NCBI GenBank assembly: GCA_963573305.1
Contig: OY754337.1
Location: 77,389,094-77,453,093, forward strand
From: Pyrrhosoma nymphula
Taxonomy: Eukaryota > Arthropoda > Insecta > Odonata > Coenagrionidae
Length of the DNA: 64,000 bases
Direction: 5' to 3'
The position numbers and the translations under genes are program-made. Below the pieces are notes generated by a model that was not told the DNA's origin, searched no databases, and saw only the letters and a list, made by a program, of their open reading frames with translations. Shown in pieces: positions 12,060 to 23,580 of the stretch; position 1 is the first letter of the stretch; each line of letters starts with the position of its first letter.

Positions 12060-12180
12060 TATACACTACCCCGCGACTCTCCACAAGATCGTGTGGCAAG
12101 GGGTATTAGGAAACCAGCCATAAAGAAGGGAGTGGAATAGGAAAGAGAATCCGGAAAAATAAAAGAGACGGAAAGTGAGC
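12060..12180 (-). mobile_element. Solo 3' end of a jockey/CR1-like LINE
   Basis: The segment starting ACTACCCCGCGACTC and ending near GGAAACCAGCC resembles the 3'-terminal UTR of the element at 17483-17545. Both contain a CCCCGC..GTGTGGC..GGGG stem-loop followed by GGT(A/G)TTAGGA and an (A/G)CCAGCC/CTAGCC block. No RT coding sequence is attached, so this is a very short 5'-truncated insertion, as is common for non-LTR elements. Its 5' limit is uncertain. Confidence 0.5.
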
Positions 12181-12560
12181 TGTATTTTTAGGGCTTGGTG
12201 CCTCGCTATTTTTTGTAGTTAGTGCTGTAATTATGATTGGCAAGAAAGAATTTTTTCACTAAAAATGAAAAGTTGAAATTTTTTGTACTAATGTAGTGTT
12301 CAACCTCAAGGCTTGTTAGTATTTCGGCTGGTCTTTGAATCATAACATCGCTCATATGCGATTTTTCGGAGGTGATCGCATTTTACATCCTTCACACAAC
12401 ACTTCACACAAGAATGTCCACTGTGGTGGGCTCTACACATTCAACAATAAAGAAAAGAAGGATTAATCTGTGATCTACCCCTTTTGGATTGACCAATATT
12501 TACTGGACGGCTTGAAATGCCACTCCTTTTCACGGAATTTTGAAATACTTACAGATACAT

Positions 12561-13935
12561 GGTAGGGGAGACTGTTGTACCTTGAGCATAGTGTACCTTG
12601 GAACACATCTTGTTCCCGTCTGGACAACCATGAAACTCATCTCAGTATTAAAGCTATCGAGCTGGCAAGTGACTCTGGAGTCGTTATTGTGACATTTCTG
12701 CCCCATATGTCCCACAAGTTGCTGCCACTTAATGTCAGCATCTATGGGCCTATGAAAGCCTACTATAACCAACAATCTGCAGCATGGCTTGTTAATCATA
12801 CAGGGAGAACGTTTGACATCTATGGCATAGGAGAGGTTTTTGGGAAGGCGCTAACGAGCGCTAACAACCAGTAACGTTGTAAATGGATTAAGGCCTCTGG
12901 AATCTATTCCTTTGACCGAAACATCTTCCCTGCTGGTTCTTCCTCTCTTCATACCTCACAGATATGCCTGACCCAACTTCTGACATTCAAGCAAACAGGG
13001 AACAAACTGTGCAGAAGAAAAATGCTGTAACCGTTGACCAAAAGCTTCCAGGACCATCCAATTCAACTGCTAAGAAAGTAGACTTTGTCGAAGTCGGTCA
13101 ACAAACAAAATACACTACAGATTCAAGCCAAACAAAGCCATCATTACTAGTATCACCAGAATTAATACTACCATTCCCAAAAGCCTTCCCAAGAAAAGCT
13201 ATGAATAAGCCTGTGAGAAAACCCGGTAAAACTATGATTGCTGCTGACACCCCAGAAAAGTTGCAGATTAAATTGATGAAAGAGCAGAAGAAAGAAAATA
13301 GAGAAATCAAGCAAAGAGAAAAATCTAACAGACAACTGAAAATGGTGGGAAAATATTTACTGGAAAGTGAAAGAAAATATTTGCTAAAAACATCTAAAAG
13401 GTGTGGCAACAAAAAAACTCCTAAAAAGAACGAGAATCATTCAAGTGACGAAGAAAACTGTGACTTTGTTCTCCTAGTCGACACCTATGATGAAAGACGA
13501 TGCAAAGACGATGATTACATTTCTTGCTGTGAGGATAAAAACGACTCAGCCAGATAAAGATGGATAAAATGTTTAATTTACCAAAGATGGGCCCACAAAA
13601 TATGTGCAGATAGTGGTTAACGAGGATGAAAAACATACATTTGCGATTTTTCCTCAAACAAAAAGTAAACAATTCTTCTGAAGTGAACACACGTTCTTTT
13701 AGCCTACTTTTTTCAAAAAATGTAATTACACAAGCTGATCATTTCTGTTACAGTTTTTAAGATGTTTTAGTTTTATTTTTTATTCTATAAAACCCAAAAA
13801 TTCTACAACATTTTTATACGTGAAATAAGAATTTTTAAGACCTTAACCTGGTTTTTCATTACATTCCAGACTCCACTGTGCTCCAAGGTAAAAGAGCAAA
13901 CATTCCAAGGTACATGAATATTTTGTACCTTTTCA
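12561..13935 (+). mobile_element. Decayed pogo/Tigger-type DNA transposon
   Basis: The element carries the C-terminal half of a DDE transposase. The left side (12561-12604) has GGGGAGACTGTTGTACC and two GTACCTTG blocks. The right side (13881-13935) has two CCAAGGTA blocks in inverted orientation, so degenerate inverted repeats bracket the coding part. The sequence goes straight from the left end into the middle of the transposase, so the DNA-binding N-terminal half has been deleted. The outermost right end is not recognisable. Confidence 0.62.
12575..13665 (+). pseudogene. pogo/Tigger-like DDE transposase, broken C-terminal half
   Basis: The protein resembles the DDE_1 superfamily transposases of pogo/Tigger elements, which cut and paste the element in the nucleus. 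LDNHETHLS (about 12623-12649) corresponds to the LDGHxSH-type motif with the second catalytic Asp. FLPHMSHKLLPLNVSIYGPM follows at the position of the PPHTSHxLQPLD motif, but the last catalytic Asp is Asn (codon 12731-12733). A W-N-HTGR and GEVFGKA stretch is typical of the family. A stop at 12872 and a frameshift near 12960 lead into a second frame (12964-13557) rich in Lys and Glu. Past that stop the same frame reads W-I-K-C, W-A-H-x-I-C-A and Y-I-C-D (13560-13665), like the Cys/His tail of some pogo transposases. The N-terminal helix-turn-helix and first catalytic Asp are absent. It is clearly a pseudogene. Confidence 0.8.
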
Positions 13936-15100
13936 CACAAAATAAGTTAAAAAAGGTATTCGACGCATAAGCATCCTTTTAAGCATAAAAAATTTACTAT
14001 TTCATTACCCATCCCTAAGAAATGGCATATCATAAATTTCAATGCATGCATCAATTGTATTTAATTACTAAACTTCTGTTTTAAAAAGACACGACACATT
14101 ACTTATTATAAAAACGTGTCCGTATAATTTCACGTGGTTGGCTGCAAAAACAAATTAAATATTTGAATTACCTTACTCTCTTTCGACTAGGAGGTAAATC
14201 TCGTTAAAAAATCCATAAAGGCTTCTCGCGACACCGATACGTGAAAGTGGGAGAGGAAGCAGCAAGCAAAGTTAAGGATTATGAAGGAGCAAAAATAATC
14301 CATCTTTTCCCTTGAGGCAAAGTGGTGAAGACAGTCAAAAAATTTGTTAAAATAATGAAATAAGCTGTTTGAGAAAGAAAAATAAATTCCTTCTGAGATG
14401 GGTTTACTGAATTACCATCCGAAATTCACAAATGATATCGATAGGATAGTTTGGGCGATCAACACTAATGTTTGCATTCAATATTTTCAGCAAGGTGGGC
14501 ATCAGATCAAATCATACCCGTTGCCTTGATATGCATAATGGATATCACCGAAGGCCCGTTCCAAAATACAGGGCCTATCTTCCTTCTCGCGACGCCCACC
14601 CCACCTGAGGTCCGGAAATGTCTAGAGTGATATTTCGACGGGCCACGCTTACTAGCTTGGGATGTATGTACATACACTGCAGAAATTACATTTTATCATG
14701 TTGATCGTTAATATTTATGACATAAATTACACTCCTGGCATTCTGTATGACCAGAGATCCGTAAAAATATCTACTCACTCTTATTATCAGAACTAGTGAA
14801 GTAGCTACTTCAACATATTTTATATTCTTTTTATGTTTAACCTGAAGTTATCACGAAGTAGTCTTGCATGTAACCTTTTTCCAAGATATTGAGCCATGGA
14901 GCTTAATATTAAATTGTGGTAGTATATACATATGCATCTGAATAAGAAAAAATGTAATCGGGGTTCAGGACTTATTTTGCCTTCAGGAAATAAATCTCCG
15001 ATACCGTTTTTATTTCGTTGAATTTGGCATTGCTTTCATTAATTCATTCAATACAGTAATCTACCGGTTAGAGGTAGGTTGTGATGAAAGTCAGAGAATA
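13936..15100. other. AT-rich stretch with no recognised feature
   Basis: No ORF of interest and no clear repeat were found. A slightly GC-richer part at 14550-14650 has no motif I can assign. Confidence 0.45.
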
Positions 15101-15112
15101 TCCGACCAACTC

Positions 15113-15963
15113 TTACACGTGCCGTGCCCTTTCTACCTCTAGTATTTCTTTCTTCATCTCAGCATAAGTCCTACCCTTCTTCATCCCGTCCATAAAACCG
15201 ATTCTCTTCCTTCCCCTTCCCCGCTTACCCAACATCCTACCCTCCATCACGGCCTTCAGCAAACCATCGTCCCTCATTACCCCTTCCAGCCACCTACCCT
15301 GTCTTCCCCTAATCTCATCTATAAGTTTCCTCTCCTCGCCCACCATGTCAAGCACTTCCTCATTTGTCTTCCTTTCCGTCCAACGCACCTTCTCCATCCT
15401 CCTCCACACCCACATCTCAAAAGCCTTCAGCCTATTTTCGTCTTCCTTTCTCAAGGTCCACGTTTCTGCCCCATACTACTCCATATCAAGCTCTTCACCA
15501 GCCTCTTTTTTACATCCTTACTTAAGGTCCCCGTCATCAGCTCCCTTCTATTATTGAACGCTTCCTTCGCTAGCGCTATTCTCCTCCTAATGTCTTTGCT
15601 ACTATTTCCTGTTTCTTCTAGCGTACTACACAAGTAATTAAATTTTTATACTTGCTCCAGTTTGTGACTTCCTACTCTTATCACCAGCTTCGCTTTCTTT
15701 GTCCTACAGAATCTCATTACTTTTGTTTTCCTATTATGTATCTTCATTCCGTATTTCTCACACTGTTTTTCCAGTGCATCTACTAAAGTTTGCAGTCCTT
15801 TCGATGACCGACTGACCAACGCCTGGTCATCTGCGAATCTAACCGACTTTATCCACTGGCCTCCTACTTTCATCCCCACATCTAGCTTTGCTTTACTGAA
15901 TTTAATTTTACGACATTCGTCCATCAATGAAATAAATAGGAATTTGGTAAAATAAAGATGCAA
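15113..15963 (-). pseudogene. RTE-like endonuclease-RT, 3' fragment
   Basis: Reading from 15963 down, the first segment (to 15646) contains VRFADDQALVSRSSKGL. Its FADD (15837-15826) is the catalytic Asp-Asp box of reverse transcriptase, followed by the KTKVMRF region. The second segment (15633-15451) has CSTLEETGNSSKDIRRRIA and A-x-x-A-F-N-N-R, the region after the palm. The third (15454-15113) has AFEMWVWRRMEKVRWTER, NEEVL, RQGRWLEGV and GKRGRGRKR, the usual C-terminal tail of this LINE type. The three segments are in different frames. The endonuclease and the fingers are missing (5' truncation near 15965). A complete protein would copy its own RNA into a nicked target. This one is dead. Confidence 0.8.
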
Positions 15964-17459
15964 GTTAAAGTTTTACTCGAAACACAAAAGAGAGCAACAG
16001 GAAATAGAGATAAGCGATAGTACCCGCACATTTTCGAACCGACAAGAAACTACCTGAAATCATTTTTTACGTTTATACAAAAGGGAACAAAATGCATCTA
16101 TACTTCAAAGAGAATAGTCATTTCACAAATGCATGGATGTACTTCAATTTTTTGATTTAGTTATAAAAGTAATTCAACGGCAACATTTTCACTGAAAGCA
16201 GTCTTTTACCTAGAGAAAACGTAGCCGATAATTACGGCCTTGCGCAGGCCTCAGAAGAAATTTCAAAATACGAATATATACTTCCAAAATACCGAAATGT
16301 ATGATAAAATTTGCAATCATTTTCCTAAAAATCTGCATCAAAAGTAACTGGTATTAGTTTAACATTAGCTTATCCATAACTTATAAGTACTTAAAATCAA
16401 TGCTTTAAACAATGGTCAATCTTAGTTTTTTCTTTGGGCAAATAGGACTGACAGAAATAAATGCTGACAACCTATGCAACATTTTAGCCAGAATTCAAGG
16501 GATTAACCCATCAAAAAACTCGTAATTGATCGTCCATTCTTGGAACAGTGATAACAACATTCACCCCTTATACCATGTATAGAAATTTCCAACTCAATTG
16601 CAGGTTCTAAGGTTGTCCATTAATTTGAATCTGATAAAAATCACTGCTCTTAACGAAGCCAATACCAGTTTGTACACATTCCTTTTGTACGTAAGGAATA
16701 ATCGTAAAAAATATATATACATGAATCCTGCATCTCCGAGAGTTAAACATGTAGTAAGACACTTGATGAATAGTGAATAATTTAAAGAAATATCAATCAT
16801 TTCATGGTGTAGTAAGAAACAAATTAATCCTACAAAGTTTGTTCAGATTACAAAGAAAAAATTGAATTAGGGCATACTAATAAGAGTTGAAGAAAGGTAT
16901 AGGCAAAAAATCAACCACTGAATAAAAATTTAACACCTATTAATATGAGTGAACAAAAATAATGATTGGTATTCGAGGAGTTTTTGGTCTTAAAAAATCT
17001 TTCAGAAAAAGCCAACGATTTGTAGGGAAGTCTTTGAATACACGACAAAGCCAGATAAAAATGTTTAATCTCATAATGAACCATTCAACAGTTGTTTATT
17101 AAGGACGTACGAAATTAAAAAGTCAAAATAAATAATACAACCTTACTTGCAACTGACTTTCCACCGTAAACCTTCGACGTATGCCTGAGAGGGACTTTTA
17201 AAAAAGCACAAGTAGGTGGCATAGAAACATTAGCGATGAAAAGGAAAGAAAATGGGACAATGGATAGATTAATTGTACCGGTGACATTGCAATACTCAGC
17301 TGCGAATCAAATTGTCTGACAGGATTCCCGGAATTTCATAGAGCGACGTGGGCATGACATGATCGTCAAACAGAAGAAAATAAAAAAAGCACGCGGAAAG
17401 GATTTGCTGAAGACAAACTCTGTACCTCAAAGGAGGAGTATTGGAGTATTAAGAACCAA
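15964..17459. other. AT-rich stretch with no recognised feature
   Basis: Only short chance ORFs are present. No RNA gene, repeat boundary or coding motif could be assigned. Confidence 0.45.
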
Positions 17460-17460
17460 T

Positions 17461-18280
17461 CTCATCTACATCTACATCTACATACTACCCCGCAAGCCGC
17501 CTCAATAGGCGTGTGGCGGGGGGTGTTAGGACACTAGCCGTTTACATATAAAAAGGAAACGCTCTATGAAGTTACGCCTTGCATTTATTAAAGTCCCTTA
17601 TTGTTCGGGGGAAAAACGAATTCCCATACCTATCCGTTCGGCAAAATATCTCTCTTAATTTATCGTTTCTGTCGGACCTGGAAATATAGTGGGGTTCTAA
17701 TATGATGTTCTCCGTGTCGCTCTGAAAGATATCTATTCTCAATTGCTCAAGTAATCTAAGCCTAGCGCGCAGCCTCCGAGTCTCTAGCGGCTCCCAGCCT
17801 AATTCGTTTAACATCTGCGTAACGCTGCCTGTACGCCCGTAGCAGTTTTTGACGAATCGCGCAGCTTTCCTTTGTATTTTATTAAGTTCCCGAATTAAGT
17901 CTTTCTGCACCGGATCCCATATGCTTGCTGCATATTCAAGGTGTGGCCGGACGAGTGCGAAATAGCACCTCTCTTTTACTTTTTCATCTGAGAATCTTCC
18001 CACAATACGCTTGACGAATCCTAGCTTCTTCAGAGCTCTGCCACAAATATTTCTTATATGTGTTCCCCACGATAGGTTTGAGGTTATCGTAACTCCCAGA
18101 TACTTAACTTCATCTGTCGCCTTTATCTTAACGCCATCAACAGCATATACACGGGGATAGTTGGACGACCTCCGCAAGAAATGTACCGCCGCACATTTGC
18201 TCAGATTAAGTTCGAGTCCCCACTCTTGGCTCCACACCCAGTCCCCACCCTTGGCTCCATCTCCTGCCTAAGAAGTCGAA
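17461..18280 (-). mobile_element. 5'-truncated jockey/CR1-like LINE with 3' stem-loop and tail
   Basis: The minus-strand element runs from about 18280 to 17461. It ends in a microsatellite tail, read as (TAGATG)n on the minus strand and (CATCTA)3 at 17462-17482 on plus. Just before the tail, 17486-17525 can fold into a stem-loop (CCCCGC..GGCGGGG). Short repeats plus a terminal hairpin are typical 3' ends of CR1/L2/jockey-type elements and are thought to guide RT priming. The 5' edge falls in a small local duplication of CTTGGCTCCA (near 18223-18260). The same 3' end occurs alone at 12060. Confidence 0.75.
17572..18237 (-). CDS. Reverse transcriptase C-terminal half, jockey/CR1-like
   Basis: This is the longest uninterrupted coding stretch in the window that I can recognise (221 codons). 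It covers the part after the RT palm: LNLSKCAAVHF at the start, VKYLGVTITSNLSWGTHI around residue 50, then AL-K-LGFVKR, VRPHLEYAASIWDPVQ near residue 95, LNKIQRKAARFV, and the LGWEPLETRRLRARL block near residue 150. It ends with TIRDFNKCKA, typical for these LINEs. The YADD box and everything before it are missing, so the given start is only the first in-frame start-type codon after truncation. The absence of stops suggests a fairly recent insertion. It has no function on its own. Confidence 0.85.
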   Translation of the reverse strand: MWSQEWGLELNLSKCAAVHFLRRSSNYPRVYAVDGVKIKATDEVKYLGVTITSNLSWGTHIRNICGRALKKLGFVKRIVGRFSDEKVKERCYFALVRPHLEYAASIWDPVQKDLIRELNKIQRKAARFVKNCYGRTGSVTQMLNELGWEPLETRRLRARLRLLEQLRIDIFQSDTENIILEPHYISRSDRNDKLREIFCRTDRYGNSFFPRTIRDFNKCKA

Positions 18281-18799
18281 TGCAATACGACGGAAGTAGT
18301 GCGTCGAATATCCAGCCTTGGATAGCCTAGTCAATAGTGGAGTTCACATGAAGTAGCAACGTCGGCAATTAAAATGACTTACTCTTCGAGATTAGGAGGC
18401 ATTAAATGAAATTATTCGTGAAGAAAGTGACACACAACGAAGTAGCGGAATGGATCATTGGGAGAGCCATTCAAAGAGGAAAAAATCCTTAAGTAGATAT
18501 TAAAAGATAGGAAGAGATTGAGTGTATAATGTGAAATTTTAAATCGATAAAAAGTATAATGAAAGATAAAAAGAAAATAACTACGAGGAAGACATGAAAT
18601 TAAAAAGAACAGGTTTCGGAATAAAAACTTCAAGGACAAAATACAATTGTCATGCGGTAAAGAGACAGCGGAAGCAGACTAAACACTTCAACCACAAGAT
18701 AAAACATTTCTGCTTAGCCAGAATTGTGACAAAAAGTCTTTCACTTAAATTAATCAAATAGTTTCAGGCTTAACTTTGTGTAACTCTTTCACTATTAAA

Positions 18800-18956
18800 G
18801 AAAGAAGAAACTTCAAATAGTATTAATCTACACTTTTATTCATAATACCGACCCAGGTTTCAACGGATAATCTTGAAAATGACGGTTATCCGTTGACACC
18901 TGGGTCGGTATTGTGAATAAAAGTGTGGATTAAAACCATTTGAAGTTTCTTCTTTC
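18800..18956. mobile_element. Long foldback element with hammerhead-like core
   Basis: Two 71-bp arms (18800-18870 and 18886-18956) are nearly perfect reverse complements with a loop of about 15 bases. The arm carries GAAAGAAGAAACTTCAAAT at its outer end and ACCGACCCAGG near the centre. The centre reads TGAAAATGACGG, TTAT, CCGTTGACACC, then TGGGTC. This has the layout of a hammerhead core (GA-rich block, short stem II, GAAAC-like block, GTC), but the conserved GAAAC is GACAC. It has the same architecture as 9462-9633 with no sequence identity. It may be a MITE or an inverted Penelope-type terminal repeat. Confidence 0.62.
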
Positions 18957-19078
18957 TTTCATCTTTCGCTTAAAAGCTGGAATAAAAAAGTAAAATATTT
19001 TTGGATAAAAACGACGCTTCTGCACTTTTTGGCTTCGAAGACCTGGGGGTATAATTGTATACAATGAAACGAATACTT

Positions 19079-19755
19079 TAAGAACATAATATGAAAATAA
19101 AGAGGAATAAAATAAAAATCATAATATATGGAAGAAAGGAAGAAACGGAAGTTAAACTTTTCATTACAAGAAGAGAAGTTAAGAATGAGTGGAATCGTTC
19201 AATTACCTTGGAAGTATTATCACGTGGGACGGAAGAAGCACGACGGACATTAAGACTAGAATTGCTCAATCTGAGAAAGCGTTCGTGATGAAGAGGCTAC
19301 TACTAGGAGGATGTATGTAGTTAGAAACAAGGAAGCAGTAAGTGAAAACCTTCGTAAGGAGTGTGGCACTCTATGGGTCAGACCATCGGGTAAGCTGACC
19401 AGAAAAGAATAGAAGCCTTCGAGAACTGGTGTTGGGGACGGATGCTGAAGATAAAATGGACTGGCAAAATGAAGAATAAAGAAGTGAAAAGAAGAACCGA
19501 AGAAGAAAGGCGAATATGGAGCGTAGTAACACAAAGAAGAACCCGGTGGGCTGGACACACTCTGGTGCACAACGCATGTGTCAGGTATAAAATCGAGGGA
19601 AAAATAGACGGAAAGATTCCACGAGGAAGACCAAGGGATAAGTACGTGGGCCAGGATGCCAGAGATGCCATAGAGTTAGAAAATAATCGGGAGGAAGATA
19701 GGGTTGCAGTTAACCAATCTTAGGATTGAAACAATGATGATGATGATGATGATTG
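19079..19755 (+). pseudogene. RTE-like endonuclease-RT, 3' fragment with (GAT)n tail
   Basis: The reading starts in the region after the catalytic box (MKIKRNKIKIIIYG, 19091-19132). It moves to another frame for YLGSIITWDGRSTTDIKTRI (about 19206-19265), then SVALYGS (19360-19380) and then AFENWCWGRMLKIKWT (about 19415-19462). It continues in the frame of 19442-19723 with RRTRWAGHTLVHN and RGRPRDKYVGQDA, and ends VAVNQS. A (GAT)n microsatellite follows at 19736-19754 as the 3' tail. Several frameshifts and the missing palm and endonuclease make it dead. It is related to the 15113-15963 fragment by layout but has the opposite orientation and is not closely identical. Confidence 0.78.
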
Positions 19756-22700
19756 TATAGGTAAATGTGTACCTTTTCATCTCATAAATGTTTCCAAAAT
19801 GTATATATTTTGCTATTTTGCGATTTTACTATTTATATTTTTTTAATTTTGCACTGTTTTTCATAGATTTTTAAGTAAAATTATCGATTTCGTTTTGAGA
19901 TATCCTGTCCTATACTAACATTTTGGCACTGACTGACAAAGTATATTACGCATTACATAAATTCTTTCCCATTATTTGCCTATCCAACCAAATCATGTCA
20001 AGTCGAGCGGTACAGTGCGCTGGAGCGGGCAGCCGCCGGTCCAGTGCACTGCACATTGTATCGCGCCGTTTAAATCGTATTTTTGCGGCTACATTCGCAC
20101 GCTATTGAAATTTTTGCTTCAATTTCTATGTTGAGTACGTTTATGTGACAAATTATATCCTCTCCCTATGAATTAATAGCCTCCTGCACGTCCGGAGTGC
20201 AAGCATAAAGTCTGCGTTGAGAGCGAATGTCAATAATATTAGAGCATGATTTCTGGGTAAATAGCTTTTAAGCAGTCGAACATTTACTTAAATTCTCCAA
20301 ACTATCGTTTAAATCGCATACTTTTGGAAGCCATCTATACACAAGCCAAATGCCTTTCTCGAACAGGACAATAATATTCCCAAATTACTTTGTCAACACG
20401 GCGTCACTAGCAAGCGAAATTTATACCAAAACTAGTATAGCTATGCTGCACTTACAATGTCTTACATCCTTCATACATCCTTCACCTATTTCCATATTAT
20501 ATTTATTTCCTATCTCCACGACTCTCATCTAAGTCTTTTGTAAATCACCTTTTTCTGCAATTATTAATTAGTAATTTCTGCAATGTTAATTAATTAATTG
20601 TTATAATAGATGGCTAATATTGCATTGTCATCCACTTCTGAGCTATGATTTAAATTTCAAGTCTCTAGCTGATCGGGAAGTTAGTTTAAACTCGGTTGCA
20701 ATATTCCTCCCGGACACACAGACAGACATGACGGAAACCGAACTAATAAAAACGTGGTAAAAAAAGGTTGAAATTAAGGGAAGGCGAAAGTAAAAAGTGG
20801 ATTATTAATCCCGTGAAACATTACAGCTAATTACAATACAACATGGATTATTTAAATATTACAACACTATGAGATGAAAATAAATAGTGCGCAAATGATA
20901 TCAATAACACGGGCCCAATCTCCTGTTGGAAATTTCATAATTACTACCAAATGAATAAGATAATCCTTGAAAATGCTTACAATAAAACTCACGAACTCAG
21001 TCACAACACACGAGAGTGAAAATTCAAACCTATACATGAGACTTATATCTCGAGAGTTCATGAAAAAAGAGGCGTACATATGAGGTAGAGTTATTTTCCA
21101 GTAAGCCGCCAACAGAGGCACTGCATACATTTTCACACACCAGATTTCTTTAAAACATTATCTTGAAAAAGATAAATCATATTCGTTGCAGTTGTATAAA
21201 GTTGCAGATCTTAATAAACTTCAGCAGCAGCGATATTTCCTATGTTAACTGACTTCCAAGTGCTCAAAGGATTTGAGAAATTTATCTTCTTAAGAGGTCA
21301 AATTAACTAACGAGGGAGCATGATTCTATTTGTGGATTCGTGAATAGAGTGGAAATAAAAGGCTGAAGTACAGCAACGGCATTTTCACTCCGCAGGTGGA
21401 AAAATGGGGAATTACATATGATTATAGTTAAAAACTGGAAACAGAACATAGTCTGTGAAGGATATAAGAGCTATATTATGGCTACCAATAAATAAGCTGT
21501 TAGTTATAAAAAACACTTTGAAATGGCCAGAGTTCCAAAACATTCCAATAAAACGTCAATACAGATAAATGACGACAAAGAAAAGGCCATTTGCGTTGGC
21601 CTTGGAATGGTATGTAAAAGTTCTACTGGTGGTTTCATTCAAATTTTATCGAAACGAAGGCCTGTTTTCCTTCTACTTCCTACGTCCATTTCATAAACGC
21701 AGAGAATTAGGTCGTGAATAAAGACCAACTGTCTCATTTAAAATAAGTACCCGAAATTAAGGAGGTTCCACCGCGACTGTGTGAGTCAAAACAAATACTA
21801 AATTCCACATTTTTGATATTTTGTCCAAAAAATCCTACTTTCACTGATGCAATGCGTTACCTAAAGAAACCCAAAAGTAAGCTACAAAATATGCAGATTA
21901 TTCCACGAATGTATTTTAAATGAGCACTTTTTTTCAGCCATATGAGCCGACTGCAGCGCCATTTCCTTCGAATTGCCGCATTTTGACTTCAATCACGGCA
22001 TTAATTCTTCAGTAACGAGAAAAATAAGGTGGTAAGATGCCTGCATGTTATTTTAATTCAATTTTTCTGGATTATTTCCGTCTTAGAAAATTTTTCCACG
22101 AAAATGGCATTTGTATTTTATGGAAAAATACTATTTTAACCCGTGTTTCTCTCATTCCCCCATTGAACACCATGTAATTTCAAGTTAAATGATATAGAAT
22201 AAAATATCGTGGAAAGGTATTATTTTGTTTTTATATCAGATAGAGGACAACATTTTTACAAGTAGACAGAATATGAATAAAATGACATTTAAGTCATTTT
22301 ACGGTGGAACCACCTCAATAAAGCTAAAACGTCTTGACGGAAAACTTATAAGTATCTGTATCTGCGAAGTATTGATTCCAATGTTAACAGTAAGGAAAGT
22401 GTTAAGAAAACATTTAAACATAATTCTCCATAAGAACCTGATTATGATAATATTGAAGTACGTAGCTCGATAACTGTGCCTACGTGAAATTTGGCAAAAC
22501 AACTTCAACGATGCCAGTCTCATTGCAAATATTCATGCTAAGAATAAATGCGTTTAAGGTAGAATTATGAAGAACGAGGAATTAGGCATTACTTTTTCTT
22601 CTACAAAGATAAATTCATTCATTTCTGCCACAACAAAGAACGCCAAATTTCGGATACTTCTACGCTCCACCAGATAAAACAAACAGCTAATTAATATTTG

Positions 22701-23394
22701 GTTGGTCGTAATACATATAAATGGATAACAAAAAATTAATTATAGACTGCATGGTATTTTACTTGACCCAACAACCTCGCAGCTACACCGACAAGAAACG
22801 AGCAAAGTTCATTGAGTGAAGCAGCAGATTGTGCCTCAATTAGCGTCAGACATTTAATCCTTTGGAAATATGTACAACTGTAAGGCGCAAAAAATGAAGA
22901 CTAGCCTTAAAAAAGAAGAAGAAGCCTTAACCTTTTTACATGATTTAATTGGTGTGCTTCCTTGAGTGTCTTGTTATATACCAGAGTGAAAAATAGTAAC
23001 ATTTTCACTCGAGAAGACATGAAATGCTCAGCCGCTAAAAATACTTTTCTACGCCTCGCTGTATATGTGGTTTAAAAAGGTAAAAAATAAAAAGACCTGA
23101 AAGTGCCATCATTCATAAAGGGTCGCGAAGGCAAAGCATGACATCAATATTATTTCCAAGCCAACATTCATAAATATTTTACCAGGGAAAATTAAAAATA
23201 CTATATTTCCCCTCACTATGTCCTCAAGTGAGACACCAGGGACCAGAGAAGAGAGATTAAGACAGTTTATCTAACTGAACTAAGTCAAAAGTCTTCTTTA
23301 TTCCCACTCACGACCAATAACCTTAACACAAACACATGGAAACACTAGGAAACGATAGTCACTTCGAGGGACTGTTGTCTCTCTTTGACTTGAT
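19756..23394. other. AT-rich stretch with no recognised gene
   Basis: No coding motif, RNA gene or clear transposon was identified in this 3.6 kb. A small GC-rich imperfect hairpin lies at 20003-20052 (CAGTGCGCTGGA against TCCAGTGCACTG with a GC-rich loop of about 15 bases). The ORFs at 20867-21136 and 22225-22473 have no recognisable domain. Confidence 0.45.
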
Positions 23395-23510
23395 TCATCT
23401 CATATTTGCGTAAATTCCACGGAGAAGTCACCCACCTTGATCGGAACACGAATCCGGATCCATCGATGTATCGCGGACTACTTCAGCCATTTATGCTACC
23501 GAGGCGTCTT
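23395..23510 (-). mobile_element. tRNA-like SINE fragment
   Basis: On the minus strand the stretch contains GGTAGCATAAATGGCTGAAG (A-box region), then CCGCGATACATCGATG and a B-box-like GGATTCGTGTTCCGATC. A TTCTCCGTGGAA block follows, as seen after the B box in other tRNA SINEs here. No clean cloverleaf forms. It is judged a decayed SINE. Confidence 0.4.
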
Positions 23511-23580
23511 TCTACCCCGAGGACTAAATGATTTTTGAGGAATGTTTAATTGAACTCAGTGCGGCGAGAGGCAATATTTG

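Noticed and set aside
19736..19754. (GAT)n run considered as an independent microsatellite
   Set aside because: It directly follows the LINE C-terminal coding end, so it is the 3' tail of that element.
20003..20052. GC-rich hairpin considered as a microRNA precursor
   Set aside because: The stem is only about 12 bp with a large loop, too short for a pre-miRNA.
22225..22473. Lys/Ile-rich ORF with a vague protease-like segment
   Set aside because: The resemblance to retroelement protease regions rests on a few residues and has no catalytic motif. It was not called.
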